This document shows, piece after piece, positions 28,947-37,787 of a DNA stretch of 64,000 nucleotides. The notes beneath the pieces were generated by a model. The model worked only from the letters and a program-made list of their open reading frames with translations. It was not told where the DNA came from and did no database searches. The DNA is from Limibacter armeniacum (GTDB lineage Bacteria; Bacteroidota; Bacteroidia; Cytophagales; Flammeovirgaceae). The stretch spans positions 1-64,000 of the forward strand of contig NZ_JBAJNO010000006.1 in the NCBI RefSeq assembly GCF_036880985.1. Direction: 5' to 3'. Position numbers and translations under genes: made by a program. Each line of letters begins with the position of its first letter. The stretch's first letter is position 1.

Positions 28947-29954
28947 CTAAACAAGTGCATTAATATAAGAATAATCATATTCTCTATTTGCACTCACACA
29001 GGCAAATACTCGGTGTATAATCTTATTTCTAACAGCGTTAATGATTGACATCTTGTGTTTGCCTTGTTTTACTTTTCTGTGAAAGTAATCATAGAGTTCT
29101 CCTTTTCCCTTACCAATACTTGCTACTGCAGCCATATGCAATAACTTTTTCATGTCTTTGTTAGCCATATTGGATACTTTTGCTCTTCCTTTGATACTAA
29201 TGCCTGAGGTATAGGCAAATGGAGCTACACCACTGTAGCAGGCGAACTTCCGTCCATCTCGGAGATCCTTGAATTCATTGGTCACAACCAGTAGTTTCCA
29301 ACAAACAATTTCTCCCACACCAGGTACGGAGGTGACAATTTTGGTCAGTTGTTTGAGTTTTTCATCTTCCTGAATCAGTTGACGGATCTGTAGCTGTACT
29401 TTTTTCAGTTGCTTATCCAGCTGATTCAACAACGGCTGGAAATGTTTGCGTGCCAGCCCTGTAAGTTGACGGTCTTCAAAACCTTCAGCCTGTTTCAAAC
29501 TCATGGTAAGTTGCTTATTGGTTTCCATAAGCTTTTCCCTGATGGTATATAGCTTTTTGAGTTTGACCAGCTATTTACGTTCAGGTTCCCATAACTAAGT
29601 CTTATCCTGGTTCCTGAAGGCAAAATCGGCGATGCGATAGGCATCCACCTTGTCATTTTTACCCCGTACCATCCCGATGGACCGCTTGATATTAATGGGG
29701 TTTTCCACCCAAATGGGATCGCCCTTTGCATAGAACTGTTCTAGGCTATGGCTAGTATAGACACCTGAATGCTCCATGCACACTAAGCTATGTTTTGCTG
29801 TGACGCCTTGTTTGCTGAGAAGCACAATCAGCTTATGGAGTGCTTTGGGAGTGTTCTCAATCCCATACTCGACCAATGTTGATTGCAGGCCTTTGACCAA
29901 GACAGCCATTGTGCTTTTTCCGATATCTAGACCGATGAAATACTGGTACGCCAT
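28947..29954 (-). pseudogene. IS110-family transposase interrupted by two in-frame TAG codons
   Basis: A 336-codon frame that matches the whole IS110 (DEDD) transposase: YFIGLDIGKST, CMEHSGVY and KNDKVDAYRIADF for the RuvC-like half, then SVPGVGEIVCWKLL, CYSGVAPFAYTSG and MKKLLHMAAVASI for the C-terminal serine-containing domain. Two amber codons (29595-29597 and 29571-29573) split it into 119- and 193-residue pieces in the same frame. At both positions a glutamine is plausible (DKT-x-LWEPERK-x-LVKLKK), so each may be a CAG-to-TAG transition. It is most likely an inactivated element. Readthrough cannot be excluded but has no support here. Confidence 0.85.
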
Positions 29955-29966
29955 TTTCTCTTGTTG

Positions 29967-30140
29967 ATTTAGTGAAATACAAATCTGGTAAACACAATCA
30001 AAACCTTAATAATGGGTCGTTAACCCTAACTTCTATCTGAGGCTTGTTTATCAGGAAAGAAAGAGGTCCAAATCGTGATCAAGGTACCAAGCCTAGAATA
30101 ACAAAAGGTTTACCTCTTTCTCTTTTTCAACTTACCAAGT
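29967..30140 (-). ncRNA. Possible IS110 bridge-RNA region
   Basis: Non-coding DNA just upstream of the transposase start, where IS110-group elements encode a bridge RNA that specifies donor and target (established for IS621). A stem AGAAAGAGGT (30058-30067) / ACCTCTTTCT (30112-30121) closes a ~44-nt internal segment, and a small hairpin GGGT/ACCC lies at 30014-30026. No boundaries or loops could be proven. Confidence 0.3.
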
Positions 30141-30209
30141 ATTCTTTATTTTATCCTATCGATCTAATCTAAAGGAACTTCTATAGATATATAATATTAT
30201 GTATAATTC

Positions 30210-30233
30210 AGGTACTTGTATTGACAAGTACCT
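30210..30233. repeat. Perfect 10-bp palindromic hairpin at the IS110 / toxin boundary
   Basis: AGGTACTTGT (30210-30219), ATTG loop, ACAAGTACCT (30224-30233). It marks the place where the toxin fragment starts to be recognisable. It may be the original insertion target, or an old terminator. Confidence 0.55.
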
Positions 30234-31287
30234 GGTGCCAAGATCTAAAATCTCCAATTGACTACTTTAAAACGCCAGATGAGTTGGGGGGATTCTATCC
30301 CACCTCTTTTCCAGCTATACTGAAATTCAAGAGAAACTTAATTCAAAGGAGAAGTTTGTCAGGACATTTCAAACGGCAGCTGAGGAGTGGACTGAGATTG
30401 ACGCGGAACAGATTACTCCTTATACTTGGAAGTGGGTCAAGCTATCTGTACAAAAGCCTGATGGTAATGCTGCTATTGTTAGTTTTAGAAGACCTAACTG
30501 GTGGCTAAAACAACAGAAAGCAGACAAGTTGGGAAATCAGGTTCCCTTAAGTATGCCGGAGTTAGGGATTGATGGAATGGCTACTGTACTGAAGTTCATT
30601 CCGAATCAGTTAGATACAAGGCTGATTAAAGAAAATACGGGCTCTCTATTTGTAAACAGACCTATAACTGGTAAATTTATACATGCGGCAACCGCTATAA
30701 TTGCTTATCCTTTTGAGGATAGTCTAGGGAACAAAGAAGTCATTAACGCTTCACCGACCCACCCATTTTATTCGTTAGACAGACGTGATTGGGTACCAGT
30801 AGGAGAACTTAAAGTACAAGAAGCAGTTTGTGGACGGCATACTAAACTTAAGTTAAAATCCTTTAAGGAAGTTCCAGCTAATACAGTATATAATCTTGAA
30901 GTTTATAGGGAGCATACTTATCTAGTAGGAAAAAATGAAATTTTAGTACATAATAGTTGTGTCCCTTTTAAAAAAGTATTAAGAGATCCTAAGCATTCAG
31001 TCGTCCATTTTTATGGGAAAAATAAATTTAACCCTGGTTGAAGAGGGACAAGCGAGATGTTTAAAGATGGAATGACTATTGAAGGTGTAATGGCTGAAGC
31101 ACTTGATATAATTGAGAATGATCCTTCCAGAATACTAAAGACTGGTACGTCAGCAAGGGGAGCTCCTGAAATGATATTAGATTTTGGTCGAAAAATTAAT
31201 GAAACAGGTACAACAAACGAAGTCAGAATGTGGCTAGAAAAAGGAGTTTTACGATCAATTCATCCTCTCGTAAATAAAATAAAATAA
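30221..31287 (+). pseudogene. 5'-truncated polymorphic-toxin C-terminus: Hint domain plus toxin tip, with frameshift and stop
   Basis: Three pieces belong together. Up to a G6 run (30286-30291) the frame reads SPIDYFKTPDELGG; the frame then shifts, giving an upstream helical part (FQTAAEEWTEIDAEQITPYT), then a Hint-type pretoxin domain (SMPELGIDGMATVLKF; ASPTHPFYSLDRRDWVPVGE; NTVYNLEVYREHTYLVGKN; LVHNSC). After the Hint end comes a C-terminal tip interrupted by TGA at 31039-31041 (NPG-stop-RGTSEMF), probably TGG originally. The tip continues to 31287 and ends TNEVRMWLEKGVLRSIHP, reminiscent of BECR-fold RNase toxins (weak inference). The start is missing and IS110 lies upstream. The last 76 codons could still be translated from the ATG at 31057, which has AGAGGG before it. 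Confidence 0.7.
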
Positions 31288-31301
31288 ATTTAAAGAAGGA
31301 A

Positions 31302-31928
31302 TTGCCAAACTTAGGCTTATATAGGTCTTCATTTAATTCTCCATTTGATGTATGGGGATTTGCGGATTTTAAATATAATGGAGTAGGATTATTAGATATT
31401 CTACAGTATGACGAATCAGAAGACTCATCTTATTATGAAGATGATGATATTAGAATATATATACCTTATAGTCCAATTGAAACGCCTGCTACATGTCCTA
31501 TAGGGATTATACTTAAAGAAGTTCTCTATGCAAGTAAAAATGAGTTTAATTTTTATATTAGCACAAAAGTTATAAATGATAATATGTCATTTACTTGCTT
31601 TAAGTTTGAAAATACTTATAATAAAGAAGAGTATCTAGGTTATATTTTAACCCCCTTTCATTACGAAGAAATTTTCAATATTGCAAAAATGGAGAGGGAA
31701 AAAGCTATTATTTGGTTTAATAAAATTCATCCTTTAATTTTTGAAAAATACAAAAACGAAATTGATGAAAATAGAATTGATATAATGTTAGGTCAATTTG
31801 ATACTTATAGAGACATAGTTGTGAGAAGTATAAATCGAGAAAATATATATATTATATTTTATGAATTAATTAAGGAATATATTAATAATATAAATTGGTT
31901 TAAAAGATCATTCGGTGTTGTTGGTTAA
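31302..31928 (+). CDS. Candidate immunity protein for the Hint-associated toxin
   Basis: 208 residues starting at TTG (31302), with a good Shine-Dalgarno (AAGAAGGA) directly before it, unusual for this window and deciding the start. It begins 14 bp after the toxin tip. The base composition is much more AT-rich than the flanks. No family is recognised; it has no signal or membrane helix, is rich in acidic and aromatic residues (YDESEDSSYYEDDDIRIYIP), and has a helical C-terminal half. Gene order toxin then small cytosolic ORF is the usual arrangement for immunity genes; the role is inferred from this alone. Confidence 0.55.
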   Translation: MPNLGLYRSSFNSPFDVWGFADFKYNGVGLLDILQYDESEDSSYYEDDDIRIYIPYSPIETPATCPIGIILKEVLYASKNEFNFYISTKVINDNMSFTCFKFENTYNKEEYLGYILTPFHYEEIFNIAKMEREKAIIWFNKIHPLIFEKYKNEIDENRIDIMLGQFDTYRDIVVRSINRENIYIIFYELIKEYINNINWFKRSFGVVG

Positions 31929-31987
31929 TACAATTATACCAATTTGATAAATGGGTGCATAGCTAGACAGTACTCGGTCTGACCTGG

Positions 31988-32046
31988 TAACCAACCACTC
32001 GAAACAACAATATTATTTTGTTGTTTCGAGTGGTTGGTTATTTTTG
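31988..32046 (+). terminator. Very strong terminator after the immunity gene
   Basis: A 23-bp perfect stem (31988-32010 with 32018-32040), 7-nt loop, followed by TTTTTG. Sequence 32047-32342 downstream holds no convincing gene. Confidence 0.9.
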
Positions 32047-32342
32047 TATCGCTTAAATCCAATTATCACTTTTTGTCAAACCACTTTTACAGTAAAGATG
32101 TCAACCCAAAACGCTACAAACCCAAACAATACGCTCGCAGGCGGGCTTTAGGCACTGCTATCAGTATCAGGCGATCCATACTGTTTATTCTAAAACATCA
32201 GACAAATATCTCGTGGCTTTATAGAAATGGGAGGTCAATCCCTTGTTCTTTATAAAGTAGATTGAAGTTCCCCCAAAAATTCTATCATACCCTAAGAAAA
32301 CTGGACCATAAGCTTAATTGAAAAAAACAGTAACTTACGCTT

Positions 32343-32767
32343 ATGTCAAACGCAAAAAGATCTCGCAGAAAGTTTACGGCCACCTTCAAAGCAGAAGTAG
32401 CGATCGAGGCTATAAAGGAAATCAAAACGGTAGTCGAGTAATCTCAGCAATACAAGTTACAACCAGCCCAGATCAATGCCTGGAAACGGGAATTTCTCGC
32501 TGGTGCTGCACAGGTATTTGCCAAGAAAAATCAGTTAGACAAACAACAGCAGGATGCCGAAATTGAGAAAGAACAACTCTATGCCAAAATAGGACAATTG
32601 CAGGTTCAGGTAGATTTTTTAAAGAAGGCCTGACCGTCTTTGAGAGACGTTTGCTCATCGATGAGGCCAATGAAAAGCTGAGCATCCTGCAACCGTGCGT
32701 GTTGCTTTCCATCAGTCTTTCAGGGTATTACTATACTCCAAGAAGAGAAAGTGCGCTCAGAAATTGA
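32343..32767 (+). pseudogene. IS3-family transposase remnant (OrfA and start of OrfB)
   Basis: OrfA (32343-32633) reads MSNAKRSRRKFTATFKAEVA...INAWKREFLAGAAQVF...KIGQLQVQVDFLKKA, the standard IS3 helix-turn-helix plus leucine-zipper protein, but a TAA interrupts it (TVVE-stop-SQQYKL), probably from TTA. OrfB survives only as ~44 residues (FERRLLIDEANEKLSIL; SLSGYYYTPRRESA), lacking the DDE domain. No terminal repeats were identified. It is a dead fragment. Confidence 0.75.
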
Positions 32768-33097
32768 GAGAAAAAGAGAAAATATAAGTTCACCCTTTTA
32801 GCTGTCTAAAGAATGGGTGGAACCTCATGAAATACCCTAGAGTGATTTTTCTTTATTATTATGATTTAACAATCCACGAAATAAACAAATGAGGTATAAA
32901 CACTTAAACTTCTATAAAGATCCTTATTACTGATATTTATAATTATATTGTTTAACGTAACACGAAAACAACCTTTCAAGGTTGTTAAACAGAACTACCA
33001 AAGGAGATGATTTCTTTATTAAAGCATAATTCTTTTTTATATATAATTATTTCGTTTCCCTTATTGTTAAATTATGATATTCTCGATATAGTGACTC
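32768..33097. other. Intergenic region with nested hairpin
   Basis: 330 bp without a supported gene. It contains a nested inverted repeat at 32949-32991: outer TGTTTAAC / GTTAAACA and inner AACAACCTT / AAGGTTGTT (9-bp perfect stem, 2-nt loop). Role unknown; possibly an old element end. Confidence 0.4.
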
Positions 33098-33130
33098 AAA
33101 AAAAGGGAGCATCAGATTTTGACACTCCCT
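33098..33130 (-). terminator. Terminator of the EEISWGQR membrane protein gene
   Basis: On the minus strand AGGGAGTGTCA pairs with TGATGCTCCCT (two wobble pairs) and is followed by seven T's. Confidence 0.9.
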
Positions 33131-33156
33131 CTATTAACATCATCACTTGTGAAATT

Positions 33157-33843
33157 CTATCTACTTGTATTCCTTCCGACAATTTCATCAAACTGTTCAT
33201 TTTGCTGATAAAGCAAAGTAGTAAATAGGAAGACTGAAAAAGTGAACTCTTGAAGTTCCCAAAGCTTGCCATCTTGAATGATGGAAACTAGTAGAAAGAA
33301 AGAAAGGTAAATAAGGCCTTGAGACAATCTTGGTACTGGTATAAATAAAAATGCAAAATCTCTTACCTTATTACTGAATTGATATAGCATTGGAATAACA
33401 ATCAAGTAAGTGAAAATTCCACTATACATGATTGCACTGAATATTAGTTTATTGAACTTCACATCACCCACTTTGATATTGTGGAGGTTAAGTTCAGCCT
33501 GTGTATTGATTGCCTTCAAGTTTTCTGGAGTATTTAAGCCAAAAATACGCTGCCCCCATGAAATTTCTTCTCCAGCACCAAAAATAAAAACCATCCCAGC
33601 CATGAACAGCAGAAAACGCCATTGCTTATTCTTATTTCTAAAAGCTGCCTCTATAAAGAAGGCTGCTGAAAAAAGGAGCATAACTGCTGTCATATTTTCA
33701 ATATATCCATCTTCTATTACATAGAGATCAAAAATACCCTTGTCAAAAAAGAAGGTTAGTACTCCAACAATCAGGTGCAGAAATACAAGCGAGAAAATTA
33801 CTTTCTCGCTTTTTGTAAGTCTATTGTCTATCATAGTGGTCAT
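33157..33843 (-). CDS. Multi-pass membrane protein with GAGEEISWGQR motif
   Basis: 228 residues, about six hydrophobic segments: ~15-32, ~50-65, ~75-90, ~130-152, ~165-182 and ~190-212. Between the third and fourth is a conserved-looking block FGAGEEISWGQRIFGLNTP followed by AELNLHN. I have seen this motif in uncharacterised membrane proteins of several phyla but know no function. Paired glutamates plus arginine recall, but do not match, the EExxxR of CPBP intramembrane proteases. It stands alone, with its own terminator. Confidence 0.7.
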   Translation of the reverse strand: MTTMIDNRLTKSEKVIFSLVFLHLIVGVLTFFFDKGIFDLYVIEDGYIENMTAVMLLFSAAFFIEAAFRNKNKQWRFLLFMAGMVFIFGAGEEISWGQRIFGLNTPENLKAINTQAELNLHNIKVGDVKFNKLIFSAIMYSGIFTYLIVIPMLYQFSNKVRDFAFLFIPVPRLSQGLIYLSFFLLVSIIQDGKLWELQEFTFSVFLFTTLLYQQNEQFDEIVGRNTSR

Positions 33844-33943
33844 ATAAGGTCAATTCGGTAGTATATGTTTATTATATCAACTTTTTTGTTGTCCTATCCT
33901 TTCTTAAAAAGAGTCAGAACTTATTGGTTAAGTGCCTATATCT

Positions 33944-34561
33944 TTATTGGAAAACCAGGTTACGGTTTCCTAGTAACTCTTCTACTACTGGCCATACATC
34001 AATCTTTCTCTGATTGACAATTCCGGCAGTATGCAGCATCACAAGGTGCTTAAATGATTCATGAGATTGGGCTGTATTTGACAGACATTTTTCTACAAAC
34101 AGTTCAAAGGTCATTTCATGTGTCTTGATAAATGTGTGGATATCCAAACATTCAATCAGGTACCCCTTGTCCTTTGCATCCTCTAGCAAACAATAATAGA
34201 TACTGGACACCTGCTCCTTTATAATATCCTGAAGGTCCAGAATACTGTCATAGTTGGTTGCCTTCTTAACCAAAAACTCAGGATTGAACCGCTGCAAATA
34301 GTCATACCTTAAAAGTTCAAATGCTAATAGTCGAGACACAGGGTCTTTCTTTCCTTGCAGTATGGTATCTAAAGATGCCCCCCACTCTTCAATAACCTGC
34401 TCTAGTAATGAATACACCAATGCTTCTTTGCTTTCAAAGTGCTTGTACAATGTTTTTTTGGATATCGTCAATTCACGGGCAAGGCAATCCATGTTGACTG
34501 CTTGTGTTCCGTGTTTGGAAAAAAGTTCCAAAGCTTTTTGCTGAATGATTTCAGGTTCCAT
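33944..34561 (-). CDS. TetR-family regulator at the end of the efflux operon
   Basis: 205 residues. N-terminal helix-turn-helix: FSKHGTQAVNMDCLARELTI, then KKTLYKHFESKEALVYSLLE. The C-terminal ligand-binding half shows no known subfamily signature. It lies 72 bp after the RND gene on the same strand, with an inverted repeat between, so it may be cotranscribed or separate. A local role in efflux control is plausible, but the operator-like sites cluster around the other TetR gene. Confidence 0.8.
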   Translation of the reverse strand: MEPEIIQQKALELFSKHGTQAVNMDCLARELTISKKTLYKHFESKEALVYSLLEQVIEEWGASLDTILQGKKDPVSRLLAFELLRYDYLQRFNPEFLVKKATNYDSILDLQDIIKEQVSSIYYCLLEDAKDKGYLIECLDIHTFIKTHEMTFELFVEKCLSNTAQSHESFKHLVMLHTAGIVNQRKIDVWPVVEELLGNRNLVFQ

Positions 34562-34579
34562 TTTATTTCAATTACAAGA

Positions 34580-34611
34580 GGAAGCCCTGCACCAAAATGG
34601 GCAGGACTTCC
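34580..34611 (-). terminator. Inverted repeat after the RND gene
   Basis: GGAAGCCCTGC (34580-34590) / GCAGGACTTCC (34601-34611), one mismatch, 10-nt loop. The T-tail is weak, so termination may be partial, attenuating expression of the downstream TetR gene. Confidence 0.55.
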
Positions 34612-34633
34612 AAAAACTAACTAAAACCAAAAA

Positions 34634-37600
34634 TTAAGCATTACTGAGAGCCAGCTCAGTTTTTTCTGTTTCGTCTGAACGTTTCTTCTGCCATTTGACA
34701 ACACGTCTCTTTATGGTCATATATACTGATGGCACCAATACCAATGTCAGGATCAATGAACTGATCAGACCTCCAATAATGGCCCACGCCAGTCCGTTTC
34801 TTGTCTCTGCACCTGCACCTGAAGCCATCGCAATTGGAAGCATACCAAATACCATTGCCAGTGTGGTCATCAGGATAGGTCTAAGCCTTTCTCTACCTGC
34901 TTCTACCAATGCTTCTTTCATTTCCATCCCCTGCTCAAGCAGGTGGTTGGCAAAGTCTACCAATAGAATTGCGTTCTTGGCTACCAATCCCATCAACATG
35001 ATCAGACCAATGATAGAGAAGATACTCAAGCTACTCATTGTCAGTGCCAGAGCCAACAATGCACCTATCAGGGCTACTGGTAATGAGAACAGTACAATAA
35101 ATGGATCTATAAAGTTGTCATACAGGGCTGCCATGATCAGGTACACCAAAATAATCGCCATCAACATTGCCAAACCAAGGCTACCAAAGGCATCACTCTG
35201 CTGCTCCAGCTGTCCTCCATAGGCAACCTCTAAGCTTTCAGGAATATTTTGCTGCGCTACAGCTGCCTGAATCTCCGCACCCACTGTACCAACAGGTCTA
35301 CCTACAACCTGTGCATTGACTGTAATGGATGACTGGCGGTCTTTACGCTCCAACTTACTTGCACCCAGTTCCTGACGAACATCCGCAAATTGACTCAGTG
35401 GAATTACCTGTCCTTGGCTATTGACAAAACTCAGGTTGTTTACATCCTGAAGACTGCTACGGTTAAACCCATCCAGTCTTACCATAATGTCATACTCATA
35501 AGGGTTTTCACTGAATCGGGAATCGTCATTTCCACTAAACGCTGTACGAAGTGTACTACCTACTGTTCCAACATTCAAGCCCAGATTTGCCATCTTATCA
35601 CGGTCAACCTGCACCTGAATCTCAGGTTTTGGATCTTCAATAGAAAACTCTACATCTGATGTACCAGCAGTATTGGCAACAATCCCTTTGATCATCTCAG
35701 CAGTTTCCCTGATTTGATCCATGTCAGTACCTTTCACTGAAATCTGGATTGGGGCGTCTCCTGCTCCACCTACGATGGAAGTCGGAGCCGCCTTAGCTTT
35801 GATACCCGGAATTCTCATGATTTCCTTCTGCATGGTAATACCGAAGTCTGTCGTGCTAAAGTTCCTATGTTTTTTGTCTACCAAGGTGACTGTCAGCTGT
35901 GACTTATAGTTGGTAGAAGCACCGCCAATAGTACTACCTCCGTAACCAATGTTACTCATTACCTTTTCCACTTCTGGGCGTGCCAGCAATAGTTTTTCAA
36001 CCTGAGTGGTCTTCTGGTTATTTTGGTAGATTGTTACTTCAGGGTCATACTCCAAGGTAATTACCATCTCTCCACGGTCAGCCTGTGGTGTAAACTCAGC
36101 ACCAATAAATCCGGCTGGCACCAATGCCAATGAAGCCACAAACAGCGCCACTGTACTCAGGTAAACTACCCATCTTTTTCCATTCAATACCCAGCTGAGC
36201 ATTGCACTGTAGGTATCTTTTAGCCCATCAAAACCTGACTCAAAACCGATTAGGATTCTGCTCCACATACCTCCTTTTGGATCCAAATGTGTCAGCTTAC
36301 CAAATCTGGAAGCCAACAATGGCGTAATGGTAAAAGATACCACCAAACTCATCAGTGTAGAGAATACTACCACTAATGAAAACTCTCTTACGATATTACC
36401 AACAAGACCACTTACCAATGACATCGGTACGAATACCACAACGTCCACCAACGTAATAGCCATCGCTGTAAAACCAATCTCATTTCTACCTTCCAATGCG
36501 GCAATACGCTTGTGCTTGCCCATCTCCATATGGCGGTAAATGTTCTCCAATACTACAATGGAGTCATCCACCAGGATACCTACTACCAGTGATAGTGCCA
36601 GCAACGTCATCAGGTTCAGTGAGAAACCGAACAGGTACATCAGGATAAATGTCGATACAATAGAAGTTGGCAACGCTACCAGTACAATCAGTGAGTTTCT
36701 CATACTGTGCAGGAAGAACAACATCACCACTGCCACAATCACTACTGCCAGTACAAGGTCAAACATTACAGCGTCTGCTGAAGCAAGCGTGTATACTGAG
36801 CTGTCATTGGCAATTGTGAAATGCAGGTTTTCAGCTGCATAAGTGCTCTCAATTTCAGTCAGCTTTTTACGTACCATTTCACTTACTGCTACAGCATTGG
36901 CATCTGCCTGTTTCTGGATTACCACACCGATACTGGTACGCCCATTAACACGGTTGATGGTCGTTTGCTCTGCAATACCGTCATTCACTTCGGCTACATC
37001 ATCCACTCTTACCTGAGCACCATCCGCAGTCGTTGTGATAATCAGGTTTCTGATCTGGTTCAGGTTGCTGAACTTAGCCGCCATTCTCAAGCTGTACTGT
37101 GAGTTCTGTGTTTCAATCTTTCCTGTAGGGAAATCCTGATTGGCTGCTGTAATTGCCTGACTTACCTGACCGATAGTCAGTTTATAGGCTTTCAGTTTTG
37201 CAGGGTCTACATTGACCTGAATCTCACGTTGCTCCCCTCCTACCAGACTGATCTGACCTACGCCTTCAATCTTGGCAAGTTGTGGCTTGATACGGTCATC
37301 CATCAGCTGATAAAAAGCTGTTGGGGCAAGATCAGCCGTCACGCCAAGTTGCAATACAGGTAAGTCAGCTGTAGAGAATTTACTGATGCTTGAAGCGTCT
37401 ACATCTTCAGGCAACTCTGACTGGATTGCATCAATCTTACGTTGAGCATCCTGCACTGCCTGATCAATATCTGCATTCTGATACAGACGAACCACTACCA
37501 AAGAGATTCCTTCCTGAGAAGTTGACTCCAGCTTATCAAGGTTCTCCAATGATGAAAGAGCATCCTCTATTTCCTTGGTCACAGAGGTCTCAACCTCGCT

Positions 37601-37768
37601 GGCTGCTGCACCCGGATAGACTGTAGCAATTGTCATTACCGGAGCATCAAAGTCCGGAAGCAAGTTATAGTTAAGCTGCTGATAGCTCAACATGCCCAAA
37701 AGTCCCAGCACGGTGAATACTACAATCACCAGTGCCGGACGTTTAATGGCTATTTCTGTAACTGTCAT
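34634..37768 (-). CDS. RND multidrug efflux transporter (HAE-1/AcrB-like)
   Basis: 1044 residues, normal for the family. The N-terminal helix (IKRPALVIVVFTVLGLLGML) is followed by a periplasmic porter domain, the proton-relay helix with adjacent aspartates (VVGILVDDSIVVLENIYRHM) and the second half with GLVAKNAILLVDFANHLLE and GRERLRPILMTTLAM. It acts as the inner-membrane proton antiporter of a tripartite pump with the adaptor and TolC-like proteins encoded just upstream (19-bp and 21-bp gaps). Substrates are unknown; hydrophobic drugs, bile-like compounds or dyes are usual. Confidence 0.95.
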   Translation of the reverse strand: MTVTEIAIKRPALVIVVFTVLGLLGMLSYQQLNYNLLPDFDAPVMTIATVYPGAAASEVETSVTKEIEDALSSLENLDKLESTSQEGISLVVVRLYQNADIDQAVQDAQRKIDAIQSELPEDVDASSISKFSTADLPVLQLGVTADLAPTAFYQLMDDRIKPQLAKIEGVGQISLVGGEQREIQVNVDPAKLKAYKLTIGQVSQAITAANQDFPTGKIETQNSQYSLRMAAKFSNLNQIRNLIITTTADGAQVRVDDVAEVNDGIAEQTTINRVNGRTSIGVVIQKQADANAVAVSEMVRKKLTEIESTYAAENLHFTIANDSSVYTLASADAVMFDLVLAVVIVAVVMLFFLHSMRNSLIVLVALPTSIVSTFILMYLFGFSLNLMTLLALSLVVGILVDDSIVVLENIYRHMEMGKHKRIAALEGRNEIGFTAMAITLVDVVVFVPMSLVSGLVGNIVREFSLVVVFSTLMSLVVSFTITPLLASRFGKLTHLDPKGGMWSRILIGFESGFDGLKDTYSAMLSWVLNGKRWVVYLSTVALFVASLALVPAGFIGAEFTPQADRGEMVITLEYDPEVTIYQNNQKTTQVEKLLLARPEVEKVMSNIGYGGSTIGGASTNYKSQLTVTLVDKKHRNFSTTDFGITMQKEIMRIPGIKAKAAPTSIVGGAGDAPIQISVKGTDMDQIRETAEMIKGIVANTAGTSDVEFSIEDPKPEIQVQVDRDKMANLGLNVGTVGSTLRTAFSGNDDSRFSENPYEYDIMVRLDGFNRSSLQDVNNLSFVNSQGQVIPLSQFADVRQELGASKLERKDRQSSITVNAQVVGRPVGTVGAEIQAAVAQQNIPESLEVAYGGQLEQQSDAFGSLGLAMLMAIILVYLIMAALYDNFIDPFIVLFSLPVALIGALLALALTMSSLSIFSIIGLIMLMGLVAKNAILLVDFANHLLEQGMEMKEALVEAGRERLRPILMTTLAMVFGMLPIAMASGAGAETRNGLAWAIIGGLISSLILTLVLVPSVYMTIKRRVVKWQKKRSDETEKTELALSNA

Positions 37769-37787
37769 AATTCGCTATCCTTATTTA

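Larger units (their letters stand above)
28947..30209 (-). mobile_element. IS110-family insertion sequence (ends approximate)
   Basis: The element comprises the broken transposase and ~255 bp of non-coding DNA on its 5' side. IS110 elements usually lack long terminal inverted repeats, so the exact ends are not visible. It sits between the phosphoesterase promoter and a truncated polymorphic-toxin gene, and probably removed the 5' part of the latter. Confidence 0.55.

Noticed and set aside
29571-29597. Recoding (amber readthrough) in the IS110 gene as the preferred explanation
   Set aside because: Other elements nearby are also decayed and ordinary genes in the window end normally, so simple mutation is the more economical reading.
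30292-30508. Continuation of the first Hint frame past the G6 run
   Set aside because: After the run the other frame carries the recognisable Hint sequence; this frame turns basic and random.
32034-32255. 73-codon frame after the strong terminator
   Set aside because: It begins inside the terminator stem, has no recognisable family and no ribosome-binding site; better seen as non-coding.
33007-33228. 73-codon plus-strand frame with a hydrophobic start
   Set aside because: It runs through the terminator of, and overlaps, the 3' end of the clearly real minus-strand membrane gene; composition looks random.
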